Shown: in pieces, positions 39,578 through 47,525 of the stretch | Layout of the letters: every line of letters starts with the position of its first letter | Position numbering within the stretch: position 1 is the stretch's first letter | Assembly (NCBI RefSeq): GCF_023517775.1 | Contig: NZ_CP082904.1 | Coordinates: forward strand, 1,798,001-1,862,000 | DNA length: 64,000 nucleotides | Direction: 5' to 3' | Origin: Mixta hanseatica | GTDB taxonomy: Bacteria; Pseudomonadota; Gammaproteobacteria; Enterobacterales; Enterobacteriaceae | Notes under the pieces: generated by a model | The model's input: only the letters and a program-made list of their open reading frames with translations | Told to the model about the DNA's origin: nothing | Database searches by the model: none | Made by a program: the position numbers and the translations under genes

Positions 39578-40453
39578 TTATTCAGGTACAGAAAAGCCAA
39601 AGGTGGTTTGATCAAGATGAATATCGCAAACGGCTTTATCTTCATAAGGCGTATCGTTAGCCGTCATCAGCAGCCACTGCCCGGCTTTCAAAATGGGTAG
39701 GCTTAATTTGCCGCTGCTGTCGGTACGATCTTTCATCGCCGCATTTTCATAAGCGTAGGTATGGGCCAGCGCCGGATGGCTCAGGCTGGGATCGGCGCTG
39801 TGATGATGGTGGTGATGGGCGTGCGGCACTGCCGCGTCGCGCGGGCTGGATAAGTCCACCATGGCGATGCCCACCTCATGGTTAGCCAGCGGTTTGCCGT
39901 TGGCTAGCAGCACAATATCCAGCGTATCGCCGGTTTTCAACATGGCGGGATCGACCTGCGGTACCCATTCCAGCCGGGCGCCAGTTGGTTGAGTCAGCGC
40001 AGCGTTTTTACCCGGTGCGCCCACGTAGCTGACGGTTTTGGCGTTCATGGTGCTTTCTATACAATAACTGCCGGGCCACTGTGCTTTATTGCTTTGACGC
40101 CACTGGTATTTTTCGCCGTTGGGCTTCAATGACCAAAAAGCGGGTTTATAAGTCGCTGTCACCAGCCAGGAACCGCTGGTGGTATTGTTCTGACTGAAGC
40201 GGTACTGTTCACTGGTAATCGGAAACTCAGCCTTTATTCCCTTGCTGCCCACTACCTGAAGCGGAGCAAACAGTGCCTGACGCGCTTTGGGGATCGGTTC
40301 GCCGTGCGGAAAATTTTCCCCGTATCCCATCTCAATATGCAACGGATTGCCTGCAGCGACCGGCGGCACGTTTAACCATAGCTCATGCGCCTGCAGGCCG
40401 GATGCAGTTAGCGCCGTAACGGAAAGCGTGGCGTTTAATAACAGCTTCTTCAT
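39578..40453 (-). CDS. Periplasmic DUF4198-family protein with His-rich loop
   Basis: The 291-residue protein has a Sec signal peptide ending in LQA (residue 22), after which HELWLNVPP begins the mature chain. The DUF4198 fold (two Ig-like beta domains, as in periplasmic parts of nickel/cobalt uptake systems) is suggested by this start, by GYGENFPHGEPI and by GKLSLPILKAGQWLL. A surface loop contains HAHHHHHH (residues ~216-223), a likely metal-capture site. A Zur-like palindrome lies 70 bases upstream, so zinc starvation may induce the gene. The protein would then scavenge zinc, or deliver it, in the periplasm. That is inference; nickel or cobalt remain alternatives. Confidence 0.8.
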   Translation of the reverse strand: MKKLLLNATLSVTALTASGLQAHELWLNVPPVAAGNPLHIEMGYGENFPHGEPIPKARQALFAPLQVVGSKGIKAEFPITSEQYRFSQNNTTSGSWLVTATYKPAFWSLKPNGEKYQWRQSNKAQWPGSYCIESTMNAKTVSYVGAPGKNAALTQPTGARLEWVPQVDPAMLKTGDTLDIVLLANGKPLANHEVGIAMVDLSSPRDAAVPHAHHHHHHSADPSLSHPALAHTYAYENAAMKDRTDSSGKLSLPILKAGQWLLMTANDTPYEDKAVCDIHLDQTTFGFSVPE

Positions 40454-40522
40454 TTTATCTCCTGAACATTCCCAAAGGTTTCAGATACTAACAAATTCAC
40501 CCAGGCCAAACGGCGCCTGAGT

Positions 40523-40544
40523 TTGTTATGTTATATCATAACAA
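40523..40544. promoter_or_regulatory. Zur-like operator upstream of the DUF4198 gene
   Basis: TTGTTATG (40523-40530) and CATAACAA (40537-40544) are exact complements around TTATAT. Nested within is GTTATATCATAAC (40530-40542), 12 of 13 positions identical to the enterobacterial Zur core GTTATANTATAAC. On the minus strand TATGAT/TATAAC could serve as the -10, so the site would block the promoter. Confidence 0.65.
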
Positions 40545-40612
40545 ATAAGGTGCGGGTAGCACAGCGCGTCACTGCCGCTCGTTAACAGAAGCAAATGGGA
40601 TGCTATCAGGGA

Positions 40613-40873
40613 TTAATGGTTATCTTTTTCGCCAAGAAAATAAAACGCCAGCGGCAGAGAAAAAATAAGCGTGATGACCGTGGTATAAATCACCACCATC
40701 GCGCCTTGCAGGATAAACATTTGTACCGACCAGTCGGAAAGCGGCAAATTATATTCTTCAATCACGCCGCCGATGGTGGCGCGCATGAGAACTGCCAGCG
40801 CAATGATAAAAACCACCAGCACTGAAAGCAGAAACTTTTTGCCTTCGGGTGTTGTTAATTTTCCACGGAACAT
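40613..40873 (-). CDS. Small two-helix membrane protein (86 aa)
   Basis: The protein has two hydrophobic segments (FLLSVLVVFIIALAVLMRA and MVVIYTTVITLIFSLPLAFY) joined by a polar loop (GGVIEEYNLPLSDW), with both ends in the cytoplasm. I start it at ATG 40873 (MFRGKLTTPEGKKF), five bases after GAGAGG; the longer frame to 40969 is not needed. No family is recognised. It lies upstream of the Zur-like operator, so it is probably not under the same control. Confidence 0.6.
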   Translation of the reverse strand: MFRGKLTTPEGKKFLLSVLVVFIIALAVLMRATIGGVIEEYNLPLSDWSVQMFILQGAMVVIYTTVITLIFSLPLAFYFLGEKDNH

Positions 40874-41102
40874 ACAAGCCTCTCTTTCATCAAACAGCGC
40901 GGCCATGCCAACCGCCAGGCGAGTATACAACGTCAGATGCGGCGGGGGGAGAAAAAGGGCGAACGCCATCTCCGATAGATGACTGACCCGGCGTGCTGAA
41001 CGATGAATTTAGGTGGCGCGCGCATCTGAGCCGTGATAACCAGCGCCCGTTAAGCCGGGTGCTCCTCTAATTAGCTCCCCTGCAAATCAGCTGCGTCGGA
41101 GC

Positions 41103-41636
41103 TTATCCTCCGCAGCCCAGTTGCTGCCTGATGGCGCGACGGTAAGGCGTATCTAACTGCTGCGGCACCTGCGCCAGATAATGACGCGCATGTTCCCGCT
41201 TTTCGCCCTCCAGGCTGCGAAGATAGGCGATCGCATCGTCAATCGTTGGGATCAATCCTTCGTTATGCGCAACGCGTGGCGGCAACGCCGTCCAGATCAC
41301 TGCATCTATCTGACGCTGCTGTGCCCATTCCGTTAACGGCCCAACGGCTGAACCCTGCGCGATAAGCACCCCGACGCCATCATTCCTCTCTTCTGGGATC
41401 TGTTCCCGCTGACGCAACGCTTCACAGGCCTGCTCCAGCGTATCGACGACCAGCTGAGTCCAGAAAACCTGAACCAGAGGCGCATTGAGACACACGGCAG
41501 TAGCCAGTTCGCCACTGTCGCCAATTCGGGAAAATTCGATAGGGAAAAGCGGGCCATCGGCGTGCCATTCTCCATTGACGGGCAGCGGATCGGGTTTCCA
41601 CAGCAGCGAGCCCCAACCGAGACATGCAATGTTCAT
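41103..41636 (-). CDS. Hypothetical protein, possible gamma-glutamylcyclotransferase-like fold
   Basis: The 177-residue protein begins MNIACLGWGSLLWKPDPLP. The xGWGSLLW start resembles the YGSL motif of gamma-glutamylcyclotransferase-like proteins, where it forms the substrate pocket. The rest (EFSRIGDSGELATAV..., later ALPPRVAHNEG) gives no firm identification. No signal peptide or membrane segment is present. It is monocistronic on the minus strand, with a ribosome site AGGAGATAGC before ATG 41636. Confidence 0.6.
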   Translation of the reverse strand: MNIACLGWGSLLWKPDPLPVNGEWHADGPLFPIEFSRIGDSGELATAVCLNAPLVQVFWTQLVVDTLEQACEALRQREQIPEERNDGVGVLIAQGSAVGPLTEWAQQRQIDAVIWTALPPRVAHNEGLIPTIDDAIAYLRSLEGEKREHARHYLAQVPQQLDTPYRRAIRQQLGCGG

Positions 41637-42111
41637 CTGCTATCTCCTGAATCGTTTTAATTATCTTGTTTTCGAAAATTTATTGCGCTGAAAGCCCGTG
41701 ATATCAGCATAGACCGAACCGTCGCGAGCACCAGTTTGGCACAGGCCGATTCGTTAGTTTTTTGTGCGGGTGGGTTAGCAAAAAAACAGCGCTATGCAGC
41801 AGTTAAAAAGGGACACTCTGTTGGTTAAACCTTTCGATTTGCCAGGAAATGCCTTAATTTTTCGCTGCACGTTAGCCAGAGCGACGAGGAATGTTTAACG
41901 GTTATCTTGCCGCTAAAAAGCATGAACGTACGTAAATTGTTAGGTAAATTTGAATTAAGTTAAATAAAAAGGCAGGGGAGAATAAGCCATATTGAGGAAT
42001 AAGACGGCGGTTATCAAATGCGAATGTTTATTGTTGTTATTTGATTTATGCATAAACAGCTTCCAGGCTTGATCAGGCGTTTCAACCTATCAGGCAAGAG
42101 AGGAGGATTGT
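41637..42111. other. Intergenic region upstream of manganese catalase
   Basis: These 475 bases hold no supported coding sequence. They become AT-rich towards the right and end with AGAGGAGG, the catalase ribosome site. The catalase promoter must lie here; I could not pick an unambiguous -10, and no OxyR-type site was obvious. Confidence 0.4.
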
Positions 42112-42969
42112 ATGTTTCATCATTCATCAAAAATGCAGTTTCCGGTACGAGTAGAAAAACCCGATCCAGAATTCGCCATGCTGTTGCAACAGGCTATCGG
42201 CGGCGTTGAGGGTGAAATTCGTGTAGCCATGCAGTATTTCTTCCAGGCGATGGGCGCACGCGGCGATGCACGTATCAGAGATCTGCTGATGTCTACCGCC
42301 ACGGAGGAACTGGGACATATCGAAATGCTGGCCTATGCCGTCGCGCTGAATCTTGAAGGTGCGCCGCTTTCTTATCAGGAAGCCTCAGCCAAAGATCCCG
42401 TGGTCAATGCCATTCTTGGCGGCATGAATCCGCGTCATATTCTTTCTTCAGGCCTGTCAGCCATGCCGGTGAATGCTAACGGTATGCCTTTTGATATGAG
42501 CCATATTTATGCCTCAGGCAATGTTGCGGCCGATATGCTGGCCAACGTTACGGCCGAAGCGACGGGACGCGTGCTGGCTACGCGCCTGTATAACATGACT
42601 GAAGATAAGGGCATGAAAGATTTCCTGTCGTTCCTGATTGCTCGCGACACCATGCACCAGCAGCAGTGGCTGGCGGTTATTGAAGATATGGGCGGGCTGA
42701 ATGCCTCGCTACCTATTCCTAACAGCTTCCCGCAGGAAAATGAGGCAACTGAGCACTCTTACTACTGCCTGAATACTTCACTGGATAAACCGTTACCGAA
42801 AGGCCGCTGGAGCGAAGGCCCTTCTTATGATGGTAAAGGTCAGTTCACCGCTAAAGAAAAACCTGAAATTCTGGGCGATGAGCCGTTACTGGGACCCGCT
42901 CGTCCTGGTTCCGGCGCGCAGAGCGAGCAAATTTCCGGTACGGTGCCGCCGTCTGGAGCAGTTAAATAA
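42112..42969 (+). CDS. Manganese (non-haem) catalase
   Basis: This dimanganese enzyme disproportionates hydrogen peroxide. The 285-residue protein shows the four-helix ferritin-like ligand set: Glu35 in GVEGEIRVAMQYF, Glu66 and His69 in ATEELGHIEM, Glu149 in VTAEATGRV and His182 in RDTMHQQQW. These positions agree with those known from the Lactobacillus enzyme within one residue. The C-terminal tail (after about 245) is flexible and Gly/Pro-rich. Start ATG 42112 follows GAGGAGG. It stands alone with its own terminator; stationary-phase expression is likely in relatives but is not shown here. Confidence 0.93.
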   Translation: MFHHSSKMQFPVRVEKPDPEFAMLLQQAIGGVEGEIRVAMQYFFQAMGARGDARIRDLLMSTATEELGHIEMLAYAVALNLEGAPLSYQEASAKDPVVNAILGGMNPRHILSSGLSAMPVNANGMPFDMSHIYASGNVAADMLANVTAEATGRVLATRLYNMTEDKGMKDFLSFLIARDTMHQQQWLAVIEDMGGLNASLPIPNSFPQENEATEHSYYCLNTSLDKPLPKGRWSEGPSYDGKGQFTAKEKPEILGDEPLLGPARPGSGAQSEQISGTVPPSGAVK

Positions 42970-43006
42970 GCTGAAGCTTTTTCGCTCTGCTTTTAAACTT
43001 GTAAAC

Positions 43007-43034
43007 AAGGCCACCTGCAGGTGGCCTTATTTTT
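43007..43034 (+). terminator. Rho-independent terminator of manganese catalase
   Basis: AAGGCCACC (43007-43015) and GGTGGCCTT (43020-43028) form a perfect 9-bp stem with a TGCA loop, followed by ATTTTTT. Confidence 0.88.
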
Positions 43035-43116
43035 TGGCGTGAAATAACAGCCGCTTCCTTTTCTTACGCCTCTGTGCCATTGTCAGAAGCTGATTAATCG
43101 CCCCTGCGAGGTTACT

Positions 43117-43347
43117 ATGCTGGAACTCAGACCTAATTGTGAGTGCTGCGATTGCGATTTGCCGCCTGAATCACCGTTAGCAATGATCTGCTCTTTCGAA
43201 TGTACTTTCTGCTACAGCTGCGCCAGTACACGGCTACAAAATCATTGCCCTAACTGCGCAGGCGAACTGGTACGCCGACCCGTTAGACCGCTAAATAAAC
43301 TTATCAGCTATCCTGCCGCGACCAGGAGAGTGTTTTCGCCCTGTTAA
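43117..43347 (+). CDS. DUF1272 cysteine-rich protein
   Basis: The 76-residue protein begins MLELRPNCECCDCDLPPES and carries ICSFECTFCYSCA and HCPNCAGELVRRP, the conserved cysteine pattern of DUF1272. The many CxxC-type pairs suggest two zinc sites in a RING-like arrangement. Function is unknown in the family. The start is ATG 43117 after GCGAGG. The gene is convergent with the AriR-like gene 18 bases downstream. Confidence 0.85.
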   Translation: MLELRPNCECCDCDLPPESPLAMICSFECTFCYSCASTRLQNHCPNCAGELVRRPVRPLNKLISYPAATRRVFSPC

Positions 43348-43365
43348 AAAGGCACAAGGGGTCGC

Positions 43366-43611
43366 TTATGCTCTGTCTCCACGCAGTAATAGTTCCAGCG
43401 CCTGGCGATAAAGCTGAAGCCGGGTATGATCGCTTTCTGTTTCAATATTTTCTAACAGGCCCGCAATGATTTTCTTTTCACTGCGGCTCTGTTTTTTACC
43501 GGCAATATCAGTCATCAGCGCCCGTAAGGCAGCCTCATGACTGCTCCCATTATCCACTGATTTTTTAAAATAATCGGTAATTTGCATTTCGATGCCCTGC
43601 GGTTGGTTCAT
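43366..43611 (-). CDS. AriR/YmgB-like biofilm and stress connector protein
   Basis: The 81-residue all-helical protein resembles E. coli AriR (YmgB)/YcgZ. YFKKSVDNGSSHEAALRALM, then KKIIAGLLENIETESD, then YRQALELLL follow the family pattern. In E. coli these small proteins act as connectors between the BluR or Rcs regulators and matrix, acid-resistance and capsule genes, and are encoded near icd in the same map region. The start could be ATG 43611 or the internal ATG 43587 (MQITDYF); AGGAGA lies before the first. Which paralogue it represents is not clear. Confidence 0.7.
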   Translation of the reverse strand: MNQPQGIEMQITDYFKKSVDNGSSHEAALRALMTDIAGKKQSRSEKKIIAGLLENIETESDHTRLQLYRQALELLLRGDRA

Positions 43612-44304
43612 GGCTCATCTCCTGTAAGATAATTGATTGTTAAAATAGTGCGTGAACAGAAAAGCCGAGGCCTTCTTTCTCTTTATCTGGTATTAGGTTA
43701 TCTGCCTGCAACAGCATTTTTCTCTTTCAACGGTAGAGTAGAACGCTATCCTGCTTTTTAATTTATCAGGCCGGATGAATTTATATCGGAAAATGCGTTT
43801 TTATCCATGCGTTAATTTATCATTTTGTGTGGTATGACCTGTTGCTGGGCTACTATAGTGCTTGGCTAATTATTATGGCGTTATTAATTTGCATGCTCAT
43901 TAATTACCATCAAATAGTTATATTTGGTTGGTGTTTTTTGTTCTGTTTTTCGGATGGTCTTTATGTAAATGTTAACTTTTCAGTAAAAATGGTGAAATTT
44001 ATTTTACATATTAAAAATTTTTAAATAAATAAAGATATAATGGAAGAAATTATATCAAATGTGTTACCCAGATAATGTCAGTTAACGTCGCTAATTGTCA
44101 TGCTTTCTTTGTTATCTAAAGTTAATTAGGTAAACCTTTGTTTTATCGGGATCTGATTAATTTAAATAAAAGAGTAAGACTTTTCCTTTCAACTCTTGGC
44201 TAAGTGAAATATTATTCTGCACATAGTTAAACATAGCTGTATAGTTGTGAAGGATTGATAACTATCAGATATGTAATGTTTTTTTCGTTTTTTGAGAGGG
44301 TGGC
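43612..44304. other. AT-rich gene-free region
   Basis: The composition is strikingly AT-rich. A 65-codon frame (43827-44024 +) has no ribosome site and no recognisable content, so I leave it out. The stretch probably holds promoters for the AriR-like gene and for the gene at 44305, and may be bound by H-NS, as AT-rich acquired DNA often is; that is inference. Confidence 0.45.
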
Positions 44305-44685
44305 ATGCAGTATAGCGTGATGGATTCGTTAATGTGTCCTTTAACAGGAACGGTTTTTAGTGGCGTGATTACGAATAAAAATTTGAAATTAATTATTTGG
44401 TATCAGGGAGAAACGATTATTCAGGCTGGAGATTTATTATCTACAGTAGGGGAGGAATTATTGGTCAACGGCCTGCACAGCGATATTACCATTATTAGCG
44501 TCTTTCCTTTCAATCGGGCAAACTGGACATTGTTATCCAAACGCACAGGATGTCCGGCAAATGGCGCCTTTCTGCCTTCAGCCTGCCATCGGCCAGACAC
44601 CTGTCGCTTTGCTCGTTGTCCCTATGGGTTAGAAAAACAAGGTCCGGATAAAGCTACGCATCTGATGCATCAGGATATTAAATAG
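44305..44685 (+). CDS. Unknown Cys-containing protein, paralogue of the convergent neighbour
   Basis: The 126-residue protein is unrecognised. It begins MQYSVMDSLMCPLTGTVF, has NLKLIIWYQGE, GDLLSTVGEELLVNG and a C-terminal CPANGAF...CHRPDTCRFARCP. The same framework is found in the convergent protein at 44688-45023, with about a third of residues identical by eye and the four C-terminal cysteines kept. The N-terminal part looks like beta strands; the C-terminal cysteines may bind a metal or form disulphides. There is no signal peptide. GAGGGTGGC precedes ATG 44305. The extra C-terminal tail (about 18 residues) is not in the paralogue. Confidence 0.7.
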   Translation: MQYSVMDSLMCPLTGTVFSGVITNKNLKLIIWYQGETIIQAGDLLSTVGEELLVNGLHSDITIISVFPFNRANWTLLSKRTGCPANGAFLPSACHRPDTCRFARCPYGLEKQGPDKATHLMHQDIK

Positions 44686-44687
44686 CT

Positions 44688-45023
44688 TTAATGGGCAATG
44701 AAAGGGCATCTTTTTATACGGCATTTGTGCTTATAGGCGCAGGTGGCTTCAGAAAGATGGCTATTGCCGGGACAGATTTTATTGTAGTCGTGAAGTTTCT
44801 GCCAATAAACCGCGCGGAAAAGGGTAACGTCAAGCATTGCGACGGGTTTAATATGACCATTGACTATTAGACCCTGATCGCAGGTTTCCAGCTTGTCGCC
44901 GGGAAATAGATAACATTCAGATCCATACCATAAAACAAACTTAAGGTTATACGGCGAGCTAACAAGTGAAAAGGCTGTATCTGAATCGGGGCTGACAATA
45001 GAGTCAAGGACATACCAAACCAT
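44688..45023 (-). CDS. Unknown Cys-containing protein, paralogue of the convergent neighbour
   Basis: The 111-residue protein is unrecognised. Conserved with its partner are the start MVWYVLDSIVSPDSDTAFS, NLKFVLWYGSE, GDKLETCDQGLIVNG, and the C-terminus CPGNSHL...CAYKHKCRIKRCP. The gene ends two bases from the stop of the partner, so the two transcripts must overlap at their 3' ends unless terminated inside the coding regions. GGAG lies five bases before ATG 45023. The pair most likely arose by inverted duplication followed by divergence. Function is unknown. Confidence 0.7.
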   Translation of the reverse strand: MVWYVLDSIVSPDSDTAFSLVSSPYNLKFVLWYGSECYLFPGDKLETCDQGLIVNGHIKPVAMLDVTLFRAVYWQKLHDYNKICPGNSHLSEATCAYKHKCRIKRCPFIAH

Positions 45024-45336
45024 AACTGCTCCATCAAACGGCTACAAAAAAATCCTGCTTTTTGAGTAATAGAGTTTTGACTCTACTAAAGAGATTATAG
45101 TCAGAATTTACTGTTCTTCTCGGGAATGAGTTAATTCAATGCAACTTTTTTGCTGCTTTCATTTAACTTATTGATTATTTTGCGGAATAAAATAAGTGGT
45201 TTTGCTGCTGACAGAACGTCAGGGAAGAAGAGAAGGTGAAACGCGACAAAAGGTGACTCAGAACGGTAGAGGAAAGGCGCTATACCTGTACTTTAAGAGA
45301 GTTGATACATAAGTTATTTTAACGGAATATAGACGT
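45024..45336. other. Gene-free region upstream of the candidate small RNA
   Basis: AT-rich sequence with no supported frame. The right end contains TTGATA (45302-45307) and, 17 bases on, GAATAT (45325-45330), a possible sigma-70 promoter for the structured transcript that follows. Confidence 0.4.
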
Positions 45337-45532
45337 TGTTGGTTACGGGCATGAGAAGCTGTTAAGGCCGCCCGGCATCAGCAAGGCCGGTACGCACGCT
45401 CTTGCCGTGCGGTATAAAAAGCCAGCAGGCTGCCACACCAGGGAAACTCTTCAGAAACCAGCGTTTCGCTTTTCTGAAAAAAAATCATAAAAAATGAAGA
45501 AATATTAGGGCCGCCTTTGGGTGGCCTTTTTT
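45337..45532 (+). ncRNA. Candidate structured small RNA with intrinsic terminator
   Basis: No protein is encoded, yet five hairpins lie in series. CCGGC (45372-45376) pairs with GCCGG (45386-45390). CGCACG (45393-45398) pairs with CGTGCG (45406-45411). AGCC/GGCT closes an AGCA tetraloop (45420-45431). TTCAGAAA (45450-45457) pairs with TTTCTGAA (45471-45478), with AGCG/CGCT nested inside. The terminator GGCCGCC/GGTGGCC (45509-45526) ends in six T. A promoter-like TTGATA-17-GAATAT precedes the region. The A-rich single-stranded segment before the terminator could be an Hfq contact. Start and function are inferred; I do not recognise a known sRNA family. Confidence 0.5.
45507..45532 (+). terminator. 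Rho-independent terminator without an upstream gene
   Basis: GGCCGCC (45509-45515) pairs with GGTGGCC (45520-45526) around TTTG and is followed by TTTTTT. No coding gene on this strand lies within 800 bases upstream, which is the main argument for a non-coding transcript. Confidence 0.8.
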
Positions 45533-45986
45533 ACTTGTGGTGAGTGTCCCCAAGAGTACGCCGTAGCGATTCGCCGGTTAATACGTGGCGAAATGGTGGC
45601 CGATGCTGGCCTGGCGCCAAGATAAAAATAAATTTTGTTGAACGGCAGACAGCACCAGCGAAGGGTGTTAAGCTGGCTAATCATTCAATAAATATTAAGG
45701 TTTACCTATTTTAACTATTAAATACCGATGCTCGCGTTGTCAGGGGCATCAATGCCGTATCTCTTTGTTCGATGTCTCAATGCGTAACCCCCATGGCGCC
45801 ATCTGCATCTTTTGTAAATCTCCCATGCTTGTTAGCTATCTGACGTCTCAAGCCGCCTGAATCGTTTCACTTTTCTCCCTTGATTAAAACCGATGGTTGC
45901 TTTGCATAGCGCTAAGCGCTCTGTGACTTGAAGTGTGAGGCACCTGCAACCATATTTAATCTTAATCATCCGATCGGGAGAAAATC
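45533..45986. other. Gene-free region before the DksA/TraR-type gene
   Basis: No supported coding sequence, repeat or operator was found in these 454 bases; the right end carries CGGGAGAAAA, the ribosome site of the next gene. Confidence 0.4.
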
Positions 45987-46253
45987 ATGGCTAGCGGCTG
46001 GGCTTCTGACGAAGCCGTAAATGAACAGATCGACAGCACCATTAATGATGGCGTAGAGCGTGTCCGTCAGGCGCTTGGGCAGGGCGAAAGCGAACGCTAC
46101 TGTCAGGAGTGCGGCGAGGAAATATCTGAAGCAAGACGTAAAGCGCTTAAAGGCGTACGCTTTTGTCTTGCCTGCCAGACTGAAATGGATAAAAAACAAA
46201 AAAATCTCAGCCTGTATAATCGTCGCGGCAGCAAAGACAGCCAGCTGCGCTGA
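45987..46253 (+). CDS. DksA/TraR-family zinc-finger protein, YbiI-like
   Basis: The 88-residue protein begins MASGWASDEAVNEQIDSTI and ends YNRRGSKDSQLR, almost the same as E. coli YbiI. It has a C4 zinc finger formed by CQEC (residues ~39-42) and CLAC (~61-64), as in the C-terminal part of DksA. DksA proteins reach through the RNA polymerase secondary channel; this short form has no long coiled coil, so an effect on polymerase is unproven. ATG 45987 follows GGGAGAAAATC. Confidence 0.88.
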   Translation: MASGWASDEAVNEQIDSTINDGVERVRQALGQGESERYCQECGEEISEARRKALKGVRFCLACQTEMDKKQKNLSLYNRRGSKDSQLR

Positions 46254-46391
46254 TGGTCTGGAAAGCCAGGCCTTCAGCCTGCAAAACTTTCAGGCTGCGG
46301 TTAGCTGCTCATTAATTGATTCGCGCTGAGCCGCTTTTCGCTGTCATTATTTGTCGGCTGGTGGCCGAAGCGCTTGCTCTGACTGCATTTT

Positions 46392-46634
46392 TTATTTTCT
46401 TGGTGTTAGCAGGTAATCAGGATGTTTCCCCGCCAGCAACAGCAGCAGTTCATATTCACCCTGACTGAGCCCGCCGTTTTTACTCGCTTCCGCTTCCGAC
46501 TCTTTCTTTTGCCATACGCGTAAACTGTAATCAAAGCGTTCTGCCGCTTCCGCCTGCGTCAGGCCTGCTGCCTGACGTGTGGTTTTAATGGCCGCGCCGG
46601 TCGCAGGCATCATGGACAGTACTTTCAGAGGCAT
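46392..46634 (-). CDS. Small XRE-type helix-turn-helix protein (80 aa)
   Basis: The protein contains a Cro/CI-type helix-turn-helix: IKTTRQAAGLTQAEAAERFD, then YSLRVWQKKESEAE (about residues 16-49), with a short C-terminal helix ending YLLTPRK. It is probably a DNA-binding repressor or an antitoxin-like protein, but no toxin gene is adjacent. I place the start at ATG 46634, seven bases after GGAG; GTG 46646 is an alternative. It is encoded opposite to umuD, with a 350-base AT-rich gap between them. Confidence 0.72.
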   Translation of the reverse strand: MPLKVLSMMPATGAAIKTTRQAAGLTQAEAAERFDYSLRVWQKKESEAEASKNGGLSQGEYELLLLLAGKHPDYLLTPRK

Positions 46635-46945
46635 CGCAATCTCCACAACTATTTATAATAAGTTTTTTCTTAAGCATTAACACGGAGCTTAACGGTGTCA
46701 AGGCAAGCGAAATGGTGTGGGTTTTATAATTAATTGATATTACAGTTTTTGGATGATTTTTAATCTTTAGCAAAATTAAATTTTCAGTCAATGCTGAAAA
46801 AACAGTCAATTTGACGCAGCGGTAAAATAACCCTTTCTCCAGCACCGGGTGAATTTAATGTTTTGCGCTGCGTCTGAAGCGAATAACCCTCTCTGCTTTT
46901 CTGAAAATATTCCCGCTGCGCTTGATCAATACCGCCTGTTGCGTT
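46635..46945. other. AT-rich divergent promoter region (XRE gene and umuD)
   Basis: No gene is seen. Two direct CAGTCAAT repeats lie at 46785-46792 and 46803-46810, 18 bases apart; they might be regulator sites but this is weak. The umuD LexA box follows at the right end. Confidence 0.4.
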
Positions 46946-46965
46946 TACTGTATTTATATACAGTA
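46946..46965. promoter_or_regulatory. LexA box (SOS operator) of umuD
   Basis: TACTGTATTTATATACAGTA at 46946-46965 fits the LexA consensus TACTG-(TA)5-CAGTA, with both arms exact. It lies 20 bases before the umuD start, where it would overlap the promoter. Confidence 0.93.
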
Positions 46966-46984
46966 TTTGTCAGGGTTACAGGGT

Positions 46985-47404
46985 ATGAATTTCATCAAGC
47001 CTGCTGAGCTGCGCGCAATTTTGCATTTGCCGCTGTTTATTGAGCGAGTGGCGTGTGGTTTTCCTTCTCCGGCGCAGGATTATATTGAGCAGCGTCTTGA
47101 TCTTAATGATCTGCTGGTGCAGCGTCCAAGCGCGACCTATTTTGTCCGGGTAAGCGGCGATTCAATGATTGAGGGCGGCATCGGCGATGGCGATATGCTG
47201 GTGGTGGACAGTTCGCTAACCCCCGAACACGGCGATATTGTCGTGGCGGCGGTAGCAGGAGAGTTTACGGTAAAAAAGCTTCAGCTGCGGCCACAGGTGC
47301 AGTTGGTGCCGATGAATCCGGCCTGGCAGCCTATTGTGGTGAATAGCGAGGAAGGGTTACAAATCTTTGGCGTGGTCACCTTTACTATTAAGGCGGTAAA
47401 ATAG
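46985..47404 (+). CDS. umuD: UmuD, SOS mutagenesis protein, without umuC partner
   Basis: UmuD is the self-cleaving subunit that, as UmuD', forms DNA polymerase V with UmuC. The 139-residue product has exactly the E. coli length. It has the cleavage site Cys24-Gly25 (VACGFPSPA), catalytic Ser60 (SGDSM) and Lys97 (EFTVKKLQL). The start is ATG 46985, matching MLFIKPADLR of the family. A perfect LexA box precedes it. In most genomes umuC overlaps or follows umuD; here the next gene is an opposing HTH-cupin regulator, and no umuC sequence is present, so UmuD either partners a UmuC encoded elsewhere or only modulates other polymerases. Confidence 0.93.
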   Translation: MNFIKPAELRAILHLPLFIERVACGFPSPAQDYIEQRLDLNDLLVQRPSATYFVRVSGDSMIEGGIGDGDMLVVDSSLTPEHGDIVVAAVAGEFTVKKLQLRPQVQLVPMNPAWQPIVVNSEEGLQIFGVVTFTIKAVK

Positions 47405-47525
47405 GGCGATACCGATAAAGGCGGCAGCGCGCTGACGCCTTGCTCTCTGCTATAGCTCGCGTTTAAGGCAAGGCGTGGGCAGGCGTGCCAGATAGCTATT
47501 TAATCGCTTCGTTTACCCTGGCGCG

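Noticed and set aside
40523..40544. Fur or NikR site instead of Zur
   Set aside because: The palindrome does not fit the Fur 19-mer or the widely spaced GTATGA/TCATAC of NikR; the Zur core fits at 12 of 13 positions.
43827..44024. 65-codon hydrophobic frame in AT-rich DNA
   Set aside because: It begins at GTG without a ribosome site; AT-rich sequence easily gives hydrophobic codons such as Phe, Ile and Leu.
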